DNA of 5,206 nucleotides from Prevotellaceae bacterium. GTDB lineage: Bacteria; Bacteroidota; Bacteroidia; Bacteroidales; UBA932. The stretch's first letter is position 1; each line of letters starts with the position of its first letter. Below the pieces are notes generated by a model. It was not told where the DNA came from. It saw only the letters and a program-made list of their open reading frames with translations, and did not search any database. The position numbers were made by a program, and so were the translations under genes. Below are positions 1 through 4,522 of this stretch, in pieces. Location of the stretch: assembly GCA_031267855.1 (NCBI GenBank), contig JAIRYH010000022.1, forward strand, positions 1 through 5,206, written 5' to 3'.

Positions 1-805
1 CTGCCTGCCGGAAACAGCCTGCTGCCCACCCCAGAAACCCTTCCGCCGTGGCTTCCGGCTCTTCGATAAAGCCGTTGTGCCCGGAATTTTTCAGCCACAG
101 GACCTGCGCCTGCGGGTAGCGGGCGGCGAGCTCCCGGGCGGTTTCCGGGTGAATGTACCGGTCTTTTTCGCCGAAGATAAACAGCAGCGGCTTGCGCCAC
201 GACGCCAGGAACGCATTGCGGTCGGGGCGCCGCATCATGCCTTCGAGGCAGGCGATGATGCCGTCCGGCTCGTGAATTTCCGCAATCTCCGACAGCTCTT
301 TTATCTTTTCGGCAAAGCGGGCAGCATGGTCGCCGGCAAACATGCGCGGGATGCCCTGCTTGACGGCCAGCGACAGTTTCCCCTCGCGGATGAGCGCGAT
401 TTCACGGTTGCGCCCTTCCTGCTTTTCCGGCGGGTCGGCGTGGGGGGTGGAGTGAAACAGGCACAGGCCGCGCACGGCGTCGGGATAGCCGGCGGCAAAT
501 GCCAGCGCCGAATACCCCCCCATCGAGTGCCCGCCGACGACACATTCCCGGACGCCCTGCTTTTGCAGCACCTCGCCGACAACCTGCGCCGTGAAGTCCG
601 TGCTGTTGACCTCCGCCGTGCCGCTCAGCCCGTGACCCGGCAGGTCGAGGCGGAGGATGCGGTAATCCTTTTCAAGGTATTTTACAAAATCGTCCCATAC
701 GGACAGTGTTTCCAGATAGCCGTGCAGCAGCACCACCGCGGGCTTCCCGCCGCCCGTATCGCTTACGTGCACGGGGATGTGGCTGCAGGTACAAAAAAAG
801 TTCAT
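1..805 (-). CDS. alpha/beta-fold hydrolase, partial (C-terminal end outside window)
   Basis: The frame is open for 268 codons from an ATG at 805 to the window edge, so the stop is not seen. It reads as a classic alpha/beta hydrolase: the oxyanion-hole HG motif in VVLLHGYLET (residues 24-33), DLPGHGLS (54-61), the nucleophile elbow GGHSMGG with Ser94, the acid in FGEKDRY (Asp215) and the His in NSGHNGF (His243). A complete catalytic triad in the expected order makes the fold call firm. The family covers esterases, lipases, C-C hydrolases and haloperoxidase-like enzymes, so the substrate cannot be named. No signal peptide is visible, so a cytoplasmic location is inferred. Residues 120-200, rich in charged residues, are probably the cap domain. 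The visible length is near the 250-270 residues usual for the family, so little is missing. It is transcribed divergently from the lipoprotein gene, with no sign of an operon partner in the window. GC-rich coding gives long spurious open frames on the opposite strand. Confidence 0.93.
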   Translation of the reverse strand, partial: MNFFCTCSHIPVHVSDTGGGKPAVVLLHGYLETLSVWDDFVKYLEKDYRILRLDLPGHGLSGTAEVNSTDFTAQVVGEVLQKQGVRECVVGGHSMGGYSALAFAAGYPDAVRGLCLFHSTPHADPPEKQEGRNREIALIREGKLSLAVKQGIPRMFAGDHAARFAEKIKELSEIAEIHEPDGIIACLEGMMRRPDRNAFLASWRKPLLFIFGEKDRYIHPETARELAARYPQAQVLWLKNSGHNGFIEEPEATAEGFLGWAAGCFRQA

Positions 806-827
806 GTTAAAAAATTATAAATTCAGA

Positions 828-835
828 CAAATATA
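828..835 (-). promoter_or_regulatory. -7 element of the hydrolase gene promoter
   Basis: Read on the minus strand this is TATATTTG, an exact match to the Bacteroidetes TAnnTTTG -7 box, 22 bp upstream of the hydrolase ATG. No TTTG -33 box occurs at the usual 19-21 bp spacing. If the element is used, the leader is short, about 15 nt, and A/T-rich with no Shine-Dalgarno sequence, as is normal in this phylum. Confidence 0.45.
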
Positions 836-848
836 TTAAAAAAAATTG

Positions 849-856
849 TATCTTTG
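849..856 (+). promoter_or_regulatory. -7 element of the lipoprotein gene promoter
   Basis: TATCTTTG followed by C matches TAnnTTTG exactly. It lies 40 bp upstream of the ATG at 897, which would give a leader of about 30 nt that is almost all A and T (ttaaccaaaaaaagtaaaaa). No -33 TTTG is seen at the standard spacing. It lies back to back with the hydrolase -7 box, with 13 bp between them. Confidence 0.6.
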
Positions 857-896
857 CACCTCAAATAAAAATAATTAACCAAAAAAAGTAAAAATC

Positions 897-1433
897 ATGA
901 AAAGTTTCTTAAAAAAATTTATGGTACTGTCACTGGGTTTGACGTTCATAGCCGCCGGCTGCTCGAAAGACGACGATGAAGATGTCGTTGCCGGATTGAA
1001 TGGTAATTACACTGCAACCATCGAAGCAAAAATTGACAACGCAACAGTTTATCCGGTAGCGCAGCTCGGCGATCCTGCCACGCTTCCTTTTAAGGTAGAA
1101 AATGCTAAAGGCACAGAATTTACGATAGCCGGCACAATAGCACTTAATGCGAATTTACCTGTAGTTGGCGGTGCGAATATTAATATTGCCCTGAATGCAA
1201 CAGGTGCGCAGATTACGAAAGAAGACCTGTTAGGTGTTCCGATATATGCCGGTAGTTTTACTATTCCTGCACAGGAAATTGCATTTAGCGGACTTCAGAT
1301 TCCTATTCAGGCATCCACCGGAACAGTTGCACTTAATGTCATAACTTTTAGTGTCCAGGGTTCTGTGCCTGCTATGCAATCAGGCGCTCCGGCACAAACC
1401 GTAACGATTGATGTTAGTATGGCCAGACAATAA
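897..1433 (+). CDS. secreted lipoprotein, calycin-like beta-barrel type (putative)
   Basis: This encodes 178 aa. The N-terminus has basic residues (MKSFLKKF), a hydrophobic core and a lipobox ending AAGC with Cys22, so it is expected to be cut by signal peptidase II and lipidated. The mature protein begins CSKDDDED; acidic residues right after the Cys resemble the Bacteroidetes lipoprotein export signal that sends lipoproteins to the cell surface. The remaining 150 residues alternate polar and hydrophobic positions with many Thr, Ala, Ile and Val residues (GNYTATIEAKID, INIALNATG, VALNVITFSVQG), as in an all-beta protein. The GNY start and strand pattern recall the calycin-like barrel domain common in Bacteroidales, but this is judged by eye. 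There are no catalytic motifs and the function is unknown. Tandem stops (TAATAA) close it. The following secreted gene looks like a diverged copy. Its base composition is more A/T-rich than the hydrolase. Confidence 0.88.
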   Translation: MKSFLKKFMVLSLGLTFIAAGCSKDDDEDVVAGLNGNYTATIEAKIDNATVYPVAQLGDPATLPFKVENAKGTEFTIAGTIALNANLPVVGGANINIALNATGAQITKEDLLGVPIYAGSFTIPAQEIAFSGLQIPIQASTGTVALNVITFSVQGSVPAMQSGAPAQTVTIDVSMARQ

Positions 1434-1461
1434 TAAACTTTCCTTTCCATAATTAAGAAAG

Positions 1462-1490
1462 CCGCAGCGAAATCCGCTGCGGTTTTTTTT
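1462..1490 (+). terminator. intrinsic terminator of the lipoprotein gene
   Basis: A perfect 8-bp stem, CCGCAGCG (1462-1469) with CGCTGCGG (1475-1482), has the 5-nt loop AAATC and is followed directly by eight T residues. It lies 28 bp after the stop codon. The stem is nearly the same as the one after the next gene. Confidence 0.92.
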
Positions 1491-1503
1491 GCGTTCCGCC
1501 GAA

Positions 1504-1545
1504 CTTTCCCGGTGTACCGGAAATCTTTCCCGGTGCACCGGGAAA
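1504..1545. repeat. two tandem 21-bp palindromic units
   Basis: The units 1504-1524 and 1525-1545 are direct tandem copies differing at 3 of 21 positions. The second contains a perfect 20-bp palindrome (1526-1545) with arms TTTCCCGGTG and CACCGGGAAA. The first is the same palindrome with imperfections. No T-tract follows, so this is not a normal terminator. A looser half-site (TTCCGGGTAC) follows at about 1556-1565. The repeat lies between the first terminator and the second secreted gene. It could be an operator for a dimeric regulator or a dispersed palindromic repeat. Confidence 0.85.
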
Positions 1546-1628
1546 ATGCTGCGGATTCCGGGTACAATGCAGGGCATAATCATAAGAAATGGCGTATATC
1601 AGGACAGTACATACCCGAAAAATAAGTG

Positions 1629-1636
1629 CATCTTTG
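1629..1636 (+). promoter_or_regulatory. possible -7 element of the second secreted gene
   Basis: CATCTTTG matches TAnnTTTG at all but the first base and lies 35 bp upstream of the ATG at 1672, a position comparable to the -7 box of the lipoprotein gene. The leader after it (ttaactaaaaatttaaca) resembles the lipoprotein leader. No clear -33 box is present, so the call is tentative. Confidence 0.35.
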
Positions 1637-1671
1637 TATTACAAAAATCATTAACTAAAAATTTAACAATC

Positions 1672-2154
1672 ATGAAAAGATTTTTAAAAAACATTGTTGC
1701 CCTGTCGTTGGGCATGGCATTGGCAACCGCCGGTTTTTCGCAGGACCGGGAAGCGGGTATGGCGAACGCGGTAGCCGGTAATTATCAGGGAATCCTGTCG
1801 GCGTCCGGCGCGGTAGAGCAGGAAACGGCCATTATGCTGGCCGCCGAGGGTGAAAATACTGTTGTATTAAGCCTCCATGCAACGCTTGCCGGCCTGTTGC
1901 CGGACGGCGCCGATCTGCCGCTGGAAAATATCGCCTGCCAGGCGGTTGTTACCGAAGTGGAAAAGGACGGAGAGGTTGTGTATGAAATTAACGGAAGCAC
2001 CACCGTACCGGTTCCGGCACTGGGCGATGCGCCGGTTTCTTTTGCGGTAAAGCAGGGACACATTGCATCGGGACATGCGAACATCCCCATCGTCCTCACG
2101 TTTGGTTCGCTCGAACAGACGATTGCTATTTTTTTCATGGGCAGTAAACAGTAA
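1672..2154 (+). CDS. small secreted protein, calycin-like beta-barrel type (putative), relative of the preceding lipoprotein
   Basis: This encodes 160 aa. The frame is open further upstream, but the ATG at 1672 is preferred because it begins a good signal peptide (MKRFLKNIVALSLGMALATA) and follows an A-rich leader like that of its neighbour. Upstream codons would translate the tandem palindrome. Position 22, where the lipoprotein has its lipobox Cys, is Phe here (AGFSQD), so signal peptidase I cleavage after ATA (18-20) or near Gln24 is expected and the protein should be periplasmic or secreted rather than lipid-anchored. The mature part starts with GNYQG (36-40) and continues as alternating beta strands (TAIMLAAEG, TVVLSLHATLAG, VSFAVKQG, IPIVLTFG). 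This fits the Bacteroidales calycin-like domain by eye, which is a fold-level guess. The first 23 residues align with the preceding gene without gaps, suggesting duplication. Function is unknown; there are no catalytic motifs. Confidence 0.87.
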   Translation: MKRFLKNIVALSLGMALATAGFSQDREAGMANAVAGNYQGILSASGAVEQETAIMLAAEGENTVVLSLHATLAGLLPDGADLPLENIACQAVVTEVEKDGEVVYEINGSTTVPVPALGDAPVSFAVKQGHIASGHANIPIVLTFGSLEQTIAIFFMGSKQ

Positions 2155-2171
2155 CGGGACATTTTTACAGC

Positions 2172-2205
2172 AAAAAACCGCGGCGAATTTCGCTGCGGTT
2201 TTTTT
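2172..2205. terminator. bidirectional terminator between the secreted gene and mdh
   Basis: The stem is CCGCGGCG (2178-2185) with CGCTGCGG (2191-2198), including one G-T pair, and the loop is AATTT. It is preceded by six A residues and followed by seven T residues, so it can work from either side. It ends the plus-strand secreted gene (stop 2154) and, read on the minus strand, lies 27 bp after the mdh stop. Confidence 0.9.
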
Positions 2206-2211
2206 ATTTAC

Positions 2212-2230
2212 GCCGGATTGCCGGATTGCC
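2212..2230. repeat. short 8-bp tandem repeat
   Basis: GCCGGATT occurs twice in tandem followed by GCC, filling the gap between the bidirectional terminator and the mdh stop codon. It is probably slippage-prone sequence with no visible role. Confidence 0.6.
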
Positions 2231-2231
2231 G

Positions 2232-3173
2232 TTAAATCAGTTTCAGTTCGGCCAGCACGCTGTTTGTTCCGCGCACGGCGTCGGCGCTTTTGTTGAAGGC
2301 GGCCTGTTCGCCGGCGTTCAGTTTGAGGTCAATGATTTTTTCCCAGCCTTTGCTGCCGATGACGGCCGGCACGCCGATGCAGAGGTCTTTCTGTCCGTAC
2401 TCGCCGTCCAGCGCCACGCAGCAGGGGAATATTTTTTTCTGGTCGCGGACGATGGCTTCTGCCAGCAGTGCGCCGGCGGCTCCCGGGGCATACCATGCGG
2501 AGGTGCCCAGCAGTTTGGTCAGCGTTGCGCCGCCCACCATGGTGTCGGCAACCACTTTGTCGAGCGTTTCGCCGTCCAGCAGGCTGCTCACGGGGATGCC
2601 GTTGCAGGTGGCAAAGCGCACGGCGGGGATCATGGTCGTGTCGCCGTGCCCGCCGATGACGCAGCCCTGCACGTCGCTTGCGGGAGCGCCCAGCGCCCGG
2701 CTTAAATAATATTTGAAACGGCTGCCGTCCAGTATGCCGCCCATCCCGATAATCCGGTTTTTCGGCAGTTTGGACGCTTTCAGCGCGAGATACGTCATCG
2801 TATCCATCGGGTTGCTGATGATTACGAACACCGCCTGGGGCGAGTGTTTCAGCGCATTTTCCATCACGCTTTTTACGATGCCGGCGTTTGTGCCGATGAG
2901 TTCTTCGCGTGTCATGCCGGGCTTGCGCGGGATGCCCGAGGTAATGACCACTACATCGGAGTGGGCGGTGGCGCTGTAGTCGCCGGTAACGCCCGTGATG
3001 CGCGTATCAAATTCGCACAGTGTGGCGGTTTGCATCATGTCCATTGCCTTGCCTTCGGCGACGCCTTCTTTCACGTCCAGCAGCACCAGTTCGGCGGCAA
3101 GTTCCTTTTGTGCCATAATGTTTGCACAGGTGGCGCCTACGTTTCCGGCGCCTACGACAGTAATTTTCGACAT
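2232..3173 (-). CDS. mdh: malate dehydrogenase (NAD-dependent, LDH-like type)
   Basis: This encodes 313 aa, full length for the LDH-like malate dehydrogenases. The enzyme interconverts (S)-malate and oxaloacetate with NAD in the cytoplasm (TCA cycle, or the reductive branch to fumarate and succinate in anaerobic Bacteroidales). Visible motifs in order: the Rossmann loop GAGNVG (8-13); Asp33 at the end of the second strand, binding the adenine ribose and favouring NAD over NADP; the active-site loop IPRKPGMTR, in which Arg83 at the specificity position marks malate rather than lactate and Arg89 contacts substrate; Asn121 in NPMD; Asp149 and Arg152 in ILDGSRF; and the catalytic His176 in GGHGD. 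All key residues are present. It is divergent from ybeY and converges on the secreted gene, and appears to be a single-gene unit ending at the shared terminator. The start at 3173 is the only one that keeps the N-terminal beta strand (MSKITVVGAG). Confidence 0.98.
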   Translation of the reverse strand: MSKITVVGAGNVGATCANIMAQKELAAELVLLDVKEGVAEGKAMDMMQTATLCEFDTRITGVTGDYSATAHSDVVVITSGIPRKPGMTREELIGTNAGIVKSVMENALKHSPQAVFVIISNPMDTMTYLALKASKLPKNRIIGMGGILDGSRFKYYLSRALGAPASDVQGCVIGGHGDTTMIPAVRFATCNGIPVSSLLDGETLDKVVADTMVGGATLTKLLGTSAWYAPGAAGALLAEAIVRDQKKIFPCCVALDGEYGQKDLCIGVPAVIGSKGWEKIIDLKLNAGEQAAFNKSADAVRGTNSVLAELKLI

Positions 3174-3243
3174 ATTTTTTTTAAATTAATTGTTGGTGTT
3201 ATCATTTATCAGTATATTTCGCATATTTGGTATAAAAAACGTA

Positions 3244-3251
3244 CAAAAATA
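3244..3251 (-). promoter_or_regulatory. -7 element of the mdh promoter
   Basis: The minus strand reads TATTTTTG, matching TAnnTTTG, 70 bp upstream of the mdh ATG. The implied leader is about 60-65 nt and A/T-rich. No -33 TTTG is found at 19-21 bp. Confidence 0.45.
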
Positions 3252-3264
3252 CAAAAAATACTTT

Positions 3265-3272
3265 TAACTTTG
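3265..3272 (+). promoter_or_regulatory. -7 element of the ybeY promoter
   Basis: TAACTTTG followed by C is a strong TAnnTTTG match 33 bp upstream of the first ybeY ATG. Transcription would start near 3279, leaving a leader of about 27 nt. It faces away from the mdh -7 box with 13 bp between them. No -33 box is seen at standard spacing. Confidence 0.6.
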
Positions 3273-3305
3273 CTGCGATTTTCTATAAATGAATTAAACC
3301 TGCAA

Positions 3306-3770
3306 ATGGCCACCATGATAACTTTTCACTTAATGTCCGTGCGCTTTCGATGGCAGCACAGGATTCGCCTGAAAAAGTGGCTGCGGCAGCTGGCTGCAGC
3401 CGAGAAAAAGGAAATGGGGGCGGTGTCGTTTATTTTATGTTCCGACGAAGAGCTGTTATCCATCAACCGCCAATACCTGCGGCACGATTATTTTACGGAC
3501 GTCATTACCTTTGATTATACCGAAAACAATGTTCTTTCGGGCGACGTCTTTATCAGTCTTGATACGGTGCGCGCCAATGCCGGATTCTACCGCCGGCCGC
3601 CCGACGAGGAGCTGCGCCGCGTCATGGCGCATGGCGTGCTGCATCTCTGCGGCTACCGCGACGCCACCGCCGGCGAAAAAAGGCAAATGCGCCGCCTGGA
3701 AAATCGTTATTTGAAAAAATACGAGGCACTGACGGCCGGACGCCCGGCACAGTTGAAAGTTGAGAGTTGA
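3306..3770 (+). CDS. ybeY: endoribonuclease YbeY / rRNA maturation factor
   Basis: This encodes 154 aa from the ATG at 3306; a second in-frame ATG at 3315 is equally plausible (151 aa). Family knowledge: YbeY is a metal-dependent endoribonuclease in the cytoplasm that acts in 16S rRNA 3'-end maturation and 70S ribosome quality control. Visible here: FILCSDEELLSINRQYL (42-58), the conserved Arg59 followed by HDYFTDVITFDY, LSGDVFISLDTV (77-88), and the metal motif HGVLHLCGYRD with His109 and His113. The third ligand, a His in E. coli, is Asp119 here, which I recall as usual in Bacteroidetes members. The last ten or so residues (AGRPAQLKVES) extend past the usual end. They are encoded partly by a 7-bp tandem repeat that also supplies the stop, so this tail is probably non-functional sequence gained by repeat invasion. 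A GTAG-footed palindrome begins 10 bp after the stop. The gene is a single unit divergent from mdh, and no further gene follows in its direction before the transposase. Confidence 0.95.
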   Translation: MATMITFHLMSVRFRWQHRIRLKKWLRQLAAAEKKEMGAVSFILCSDEELLSINRQYLRHDYFTDVITFDYTENNVLSGDVFISLDTVRANAGFYRRPPDEELRRVMAHGVLHLCGYRDATAGEKRQMRRLENRYLKKYEALTAGRPAQLKVES

Positions 3771-3785
3771 AAGTTGAAAGTAGAG
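3751..3785 (+). repeat. 7-bp tandem repeat (AGTTGAA) overlapping the end of ybeY
   Basis: Five consecutive heptamers read AGTTGAA, AGTTGAG, AGTTGAA, AGTTGAA and AGTAGAG. The first three units include the final codons and stop of ybeY, and the last overlaps the foot (GTAG) of the palindrome at 3780. The unit count may vary between strains because such heptamers are prone to slippage. Confidence 0.9.
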
Positions 3786-3807
3786 ACGCGGCGCGCCGCG
3801 TCTCTGC
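3780..3807. repeat. REP-like palindrome, GC-core variant
   Basis: A perfect 24-bp palindrome spans 3782-3805, with arm AGAGACGCG and core GCGCGC. Outside it lie GT on the left (giving GTAG at 3780-3783) and GC on the right, so the outer T-A pair is lost. The arms are identical to those of the two palindromes around the transposase, while the core differs by paired changes (ATGCAT to GCGCGC) that keep the palindrome. No T-tract follows. It would form a strong hairpin in the ybeY 3' untranslated region. Confidence 0.9.
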
Positions 3808-3878
3808 AAGGTGAGGAGGTGAATGCGCTGTGCGCGGTAAAGCCGTTGCCGCGGCAGGGTGAAAAGGTGAAAGCGGTG
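3806..3878. repeat. degenerate 25-bp repeat, two copies 48 bp apart
   Basis: Segments 3806-3830 and 3854-3878 match at 20 of 25 positions, both built from GGTGA(g/a)(g/a)AGGTGAA blocks. Between them is GC-rich sequence including the palindrome TGCCGCGGCA. No convincing gene is seen; the open frames here have no recognisable start or domain. Confidence 0.5.
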
Positions 3879-3927
3879 ATGGGATGGCGCTGTTTTGCTG
3901 CCGGACAACACATTCCTGGCGGAATGT

Positions 3928-3958
3928 AAAAAACGCCCACGATGACTCGTGAGCGTTT
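3928..3958 (-). terminator. intrinsic terminator, best read on the minus strand
   Basis: Hairpin AAACGC-C-CACGA (3931-3942), loop TGAC, TCGTG-A-GCGTTT (3947-3958): 11 pairs with one C-A mismatch. On the minus strand the stem is followed by a run of T residues (3933-3928), and it lies 37 bp after the stop of the decayed minus-strand gene. On the plus strand it is followed by CATTTTCT and could weakly end ybeY transcripts. A second small hairpin, ACATTCC-TGGC-GGAATGT, lies at 3910-3927. Confidence 0.7.
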
Positions 3959-3994
3959 CATTTTCTACTACGACCTAACGTAATAGAAATTACT

Positions 3995-4174
3995 TTAGAC
4001 ACGCTGTTTCCTTATAATGTAATAATCTTCGTAATTTACATCATTCACGAATGTTGCTGCGATTAATTTCAGTAAATATGCATCATCATTAAGATACCTT
4101 TCATCAGGAACATCAATGGTTCGCATTTCTACTAAATTTCCATTTTCATAACAATTATATTTTTTTCTTTCCGC
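3995..4174 (-). pseudogene. C-terminal remnant of an unidentified protein, or a small 43-aa gene
   Basis: The minus strand is open for 59 codons between a stop at 4177-4175 and a stop at 3997-3995. The reading looks protein-like: a segment with ENGNLVEMRTIDVPDERYL, then DDAYLLKLIAATFVNDVNYE, then DYYIIRKQRV. An internal ATG at 4126 would give 43 aa. No family is recognised. The DNA is much more A/T-rich than mdh or the hydrolase, hinting at a different origin. A terminator in the right direction follows the stop, which supports genuine transcription. Seven A residues (minus strand, 4166-4160) lie near the upstream break. Removing one A would join this frame to another open frame (about LKKGSRKLNRIGGKKK), so a frameshift is possible, but the upstream part runs into a GC hairpin and is doubtful. 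My reading is a 3' gene remnant left by rearrangement. Confidence 0.4.
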
Positions 4175-4241
4175 CTATTCTATTAAGTTTTCGGCTGCCC
4201 TTTTTTAACTGAATTGATTGTTCTGCCCCGCCCCGAACGCA

Positions 4242-4285
4242 CCGCCGCCCGCCTGAAAAGGCAGGCGGCGGTTGGGGCTGTTTTT
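4242..4285 (+). terminator. strong hairpin followed by a T-tract (orphan terminator)
   Basis: The stem is CCGCCGCCCGCCT (4242-4254) paired with AGGCAGGCGGCGG (4259-4271), 13 bp with one C-A mismatch and a GAAA loop. GCCCC further out (4229-4234 region) can pair with GGGGC (4275-4279), and TTTTT follows at 4281-4285. It looks like an intrinsic terminator for plus-strand transcription, yet no plus-strand gene precedes it closely; it may serve a lost gene or insulate the promoter that begins in its T-tract. Confidence 0.6.
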
Positions 4286-4313
4286 GCGTTTTAAGAATAA
4301 AACTGTACATTTG
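4283..4313 (+). promoter_or_regulatory. full consensus Bacteroidetes promoter upstream of the transposase
   Basis: TTTG (4283-4286), 19 bp, then TACATTTG (4306-4313): both boxes and the spacing match the TTTG-N19-21-TAnnTTTG consensus. It is the best promoter in the window. Transcription would start near 4319-4320. The first ATG-led frame after it (4330-4368) is only 12 codons long. The next real gene is the transposase about 200 bp downstream, so either this promoter drives it through a long structured leader or it belonged to a gene now lost. Confidence 0.6.
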
Positions 4314-4390
4314 CACAAAACAAAATGCTATGACACAGGTACAAAATAAAATGACAAATCTGCTTTAAAACCTGTTTATACAAAAACAAA

Positions 4391-4410
4391 CCGCCCACCT
4401 TTGCGGGCGG
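4391..4410. repeat. hairpin on the left of the transposase unit
   Basis: CCGCCC (4391-4396) pairs with GGGCGG (4405-4410) around an 8-nt loop. It contains the pattern CCCA-N5-GCGGG, which recurs in the hairpin to the right of the unit at 5179-5204. GGGCGGTGGTA (4405-4415) is repeated in inverted orientation at 5160-5170. Confidence 0.65.
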
Positions 4411-4418
4411 TGGTACAG

Positions 4419-4450
4419 GGGCGTGCAACAACGTGGGCGTGCAACAACGT
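4419..4450 (+). repeat. perfect 16-bp tandem duplication
   Basis: GGGCGTGCAACAACGT occurs twice with no gap (4419-4434 and 4435-4450). The final GT of the second copy is the first two bases of the left palindrome. GTACAGGGGCGTGCAAC, starting at 4413, also resembles a decayed half of the palindrome. Confidence 0.9.
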
Positions 4451-4476
4451 AGAGACGCGATGCATCGCGTCTCTAC
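4449..4476. repeat. REP-like 28-bp perfect palindrome, left of transposase
   Basis: Arms GTAGAGACGCG and CGCGTCTCTAC surround the core ATGCAT; all 28 bases are self-complementary. It is identical to the copy at 5135-5162. The GTAG at the foot matches the tetranucleotide known to lie at the base of REP hairpins recognised by REP-associated tyrosine transposases. Its core contributes an ATG (4460) in frame with the transposase. Confidence 0.95.
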
Positions 4477-4507
4477 AATAATAACAACGACGACGACAAC
4501 AACCACC
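4475..4507 (+). repeat. imperfect ACN trinucleotide tract
   Basis: Eleven consecutive triplets, nearly all ACA, ACG or ACC with two ATA, lie between the left palindrome and the transposase start. In the transposase frame they read as a Thr-rich run with eight Thr in a row. As a leader the tract is purine/C-rich and probably unstructured, which may help ribosome access next to the hairpin. Confidence 0.75.
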
Positions 4508-4522
4508 AGACGGAATAAATAT

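Noticed and set aside
77..820. Long open frame of 247 codons on the plus strand opposite the hydrolase
   Set aside because: It is antisense to a clear alpha/beta hydrolase with an intact triad and has Arg/Ala/Gly-rich low-information composition; a GC-skew shadow.
1489..1671. N-terminal extension of the second secreted protein
   Set aside because: It would translate the terminator tail and the tandem palindromes (SRCTGNLSRCTGK) and bury the signal peptide; the ATG at 1672 is far better.
2226..2979. Several plus-strand frames opposite mdh
   Set aside because: They are antisense to full-length mdh, have no domains, and their codon pattern follows the mdh frame.
3456..3961. Minus-strand frames opposite ybeY and the following repeats
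   Set aside because: Their translations mirror the heptamer repeat (QLSTFNFQLSTFN) and the palindrome, with no start context; typical artefacts of repeat sequence.
3771..4522. tRNA or riboswitch in the gene-poor stretch
   Set aside because: No cloverleaf, anticodon arm with CCA end or known aptamer core could be traced; the structures seen are simple hairpins.
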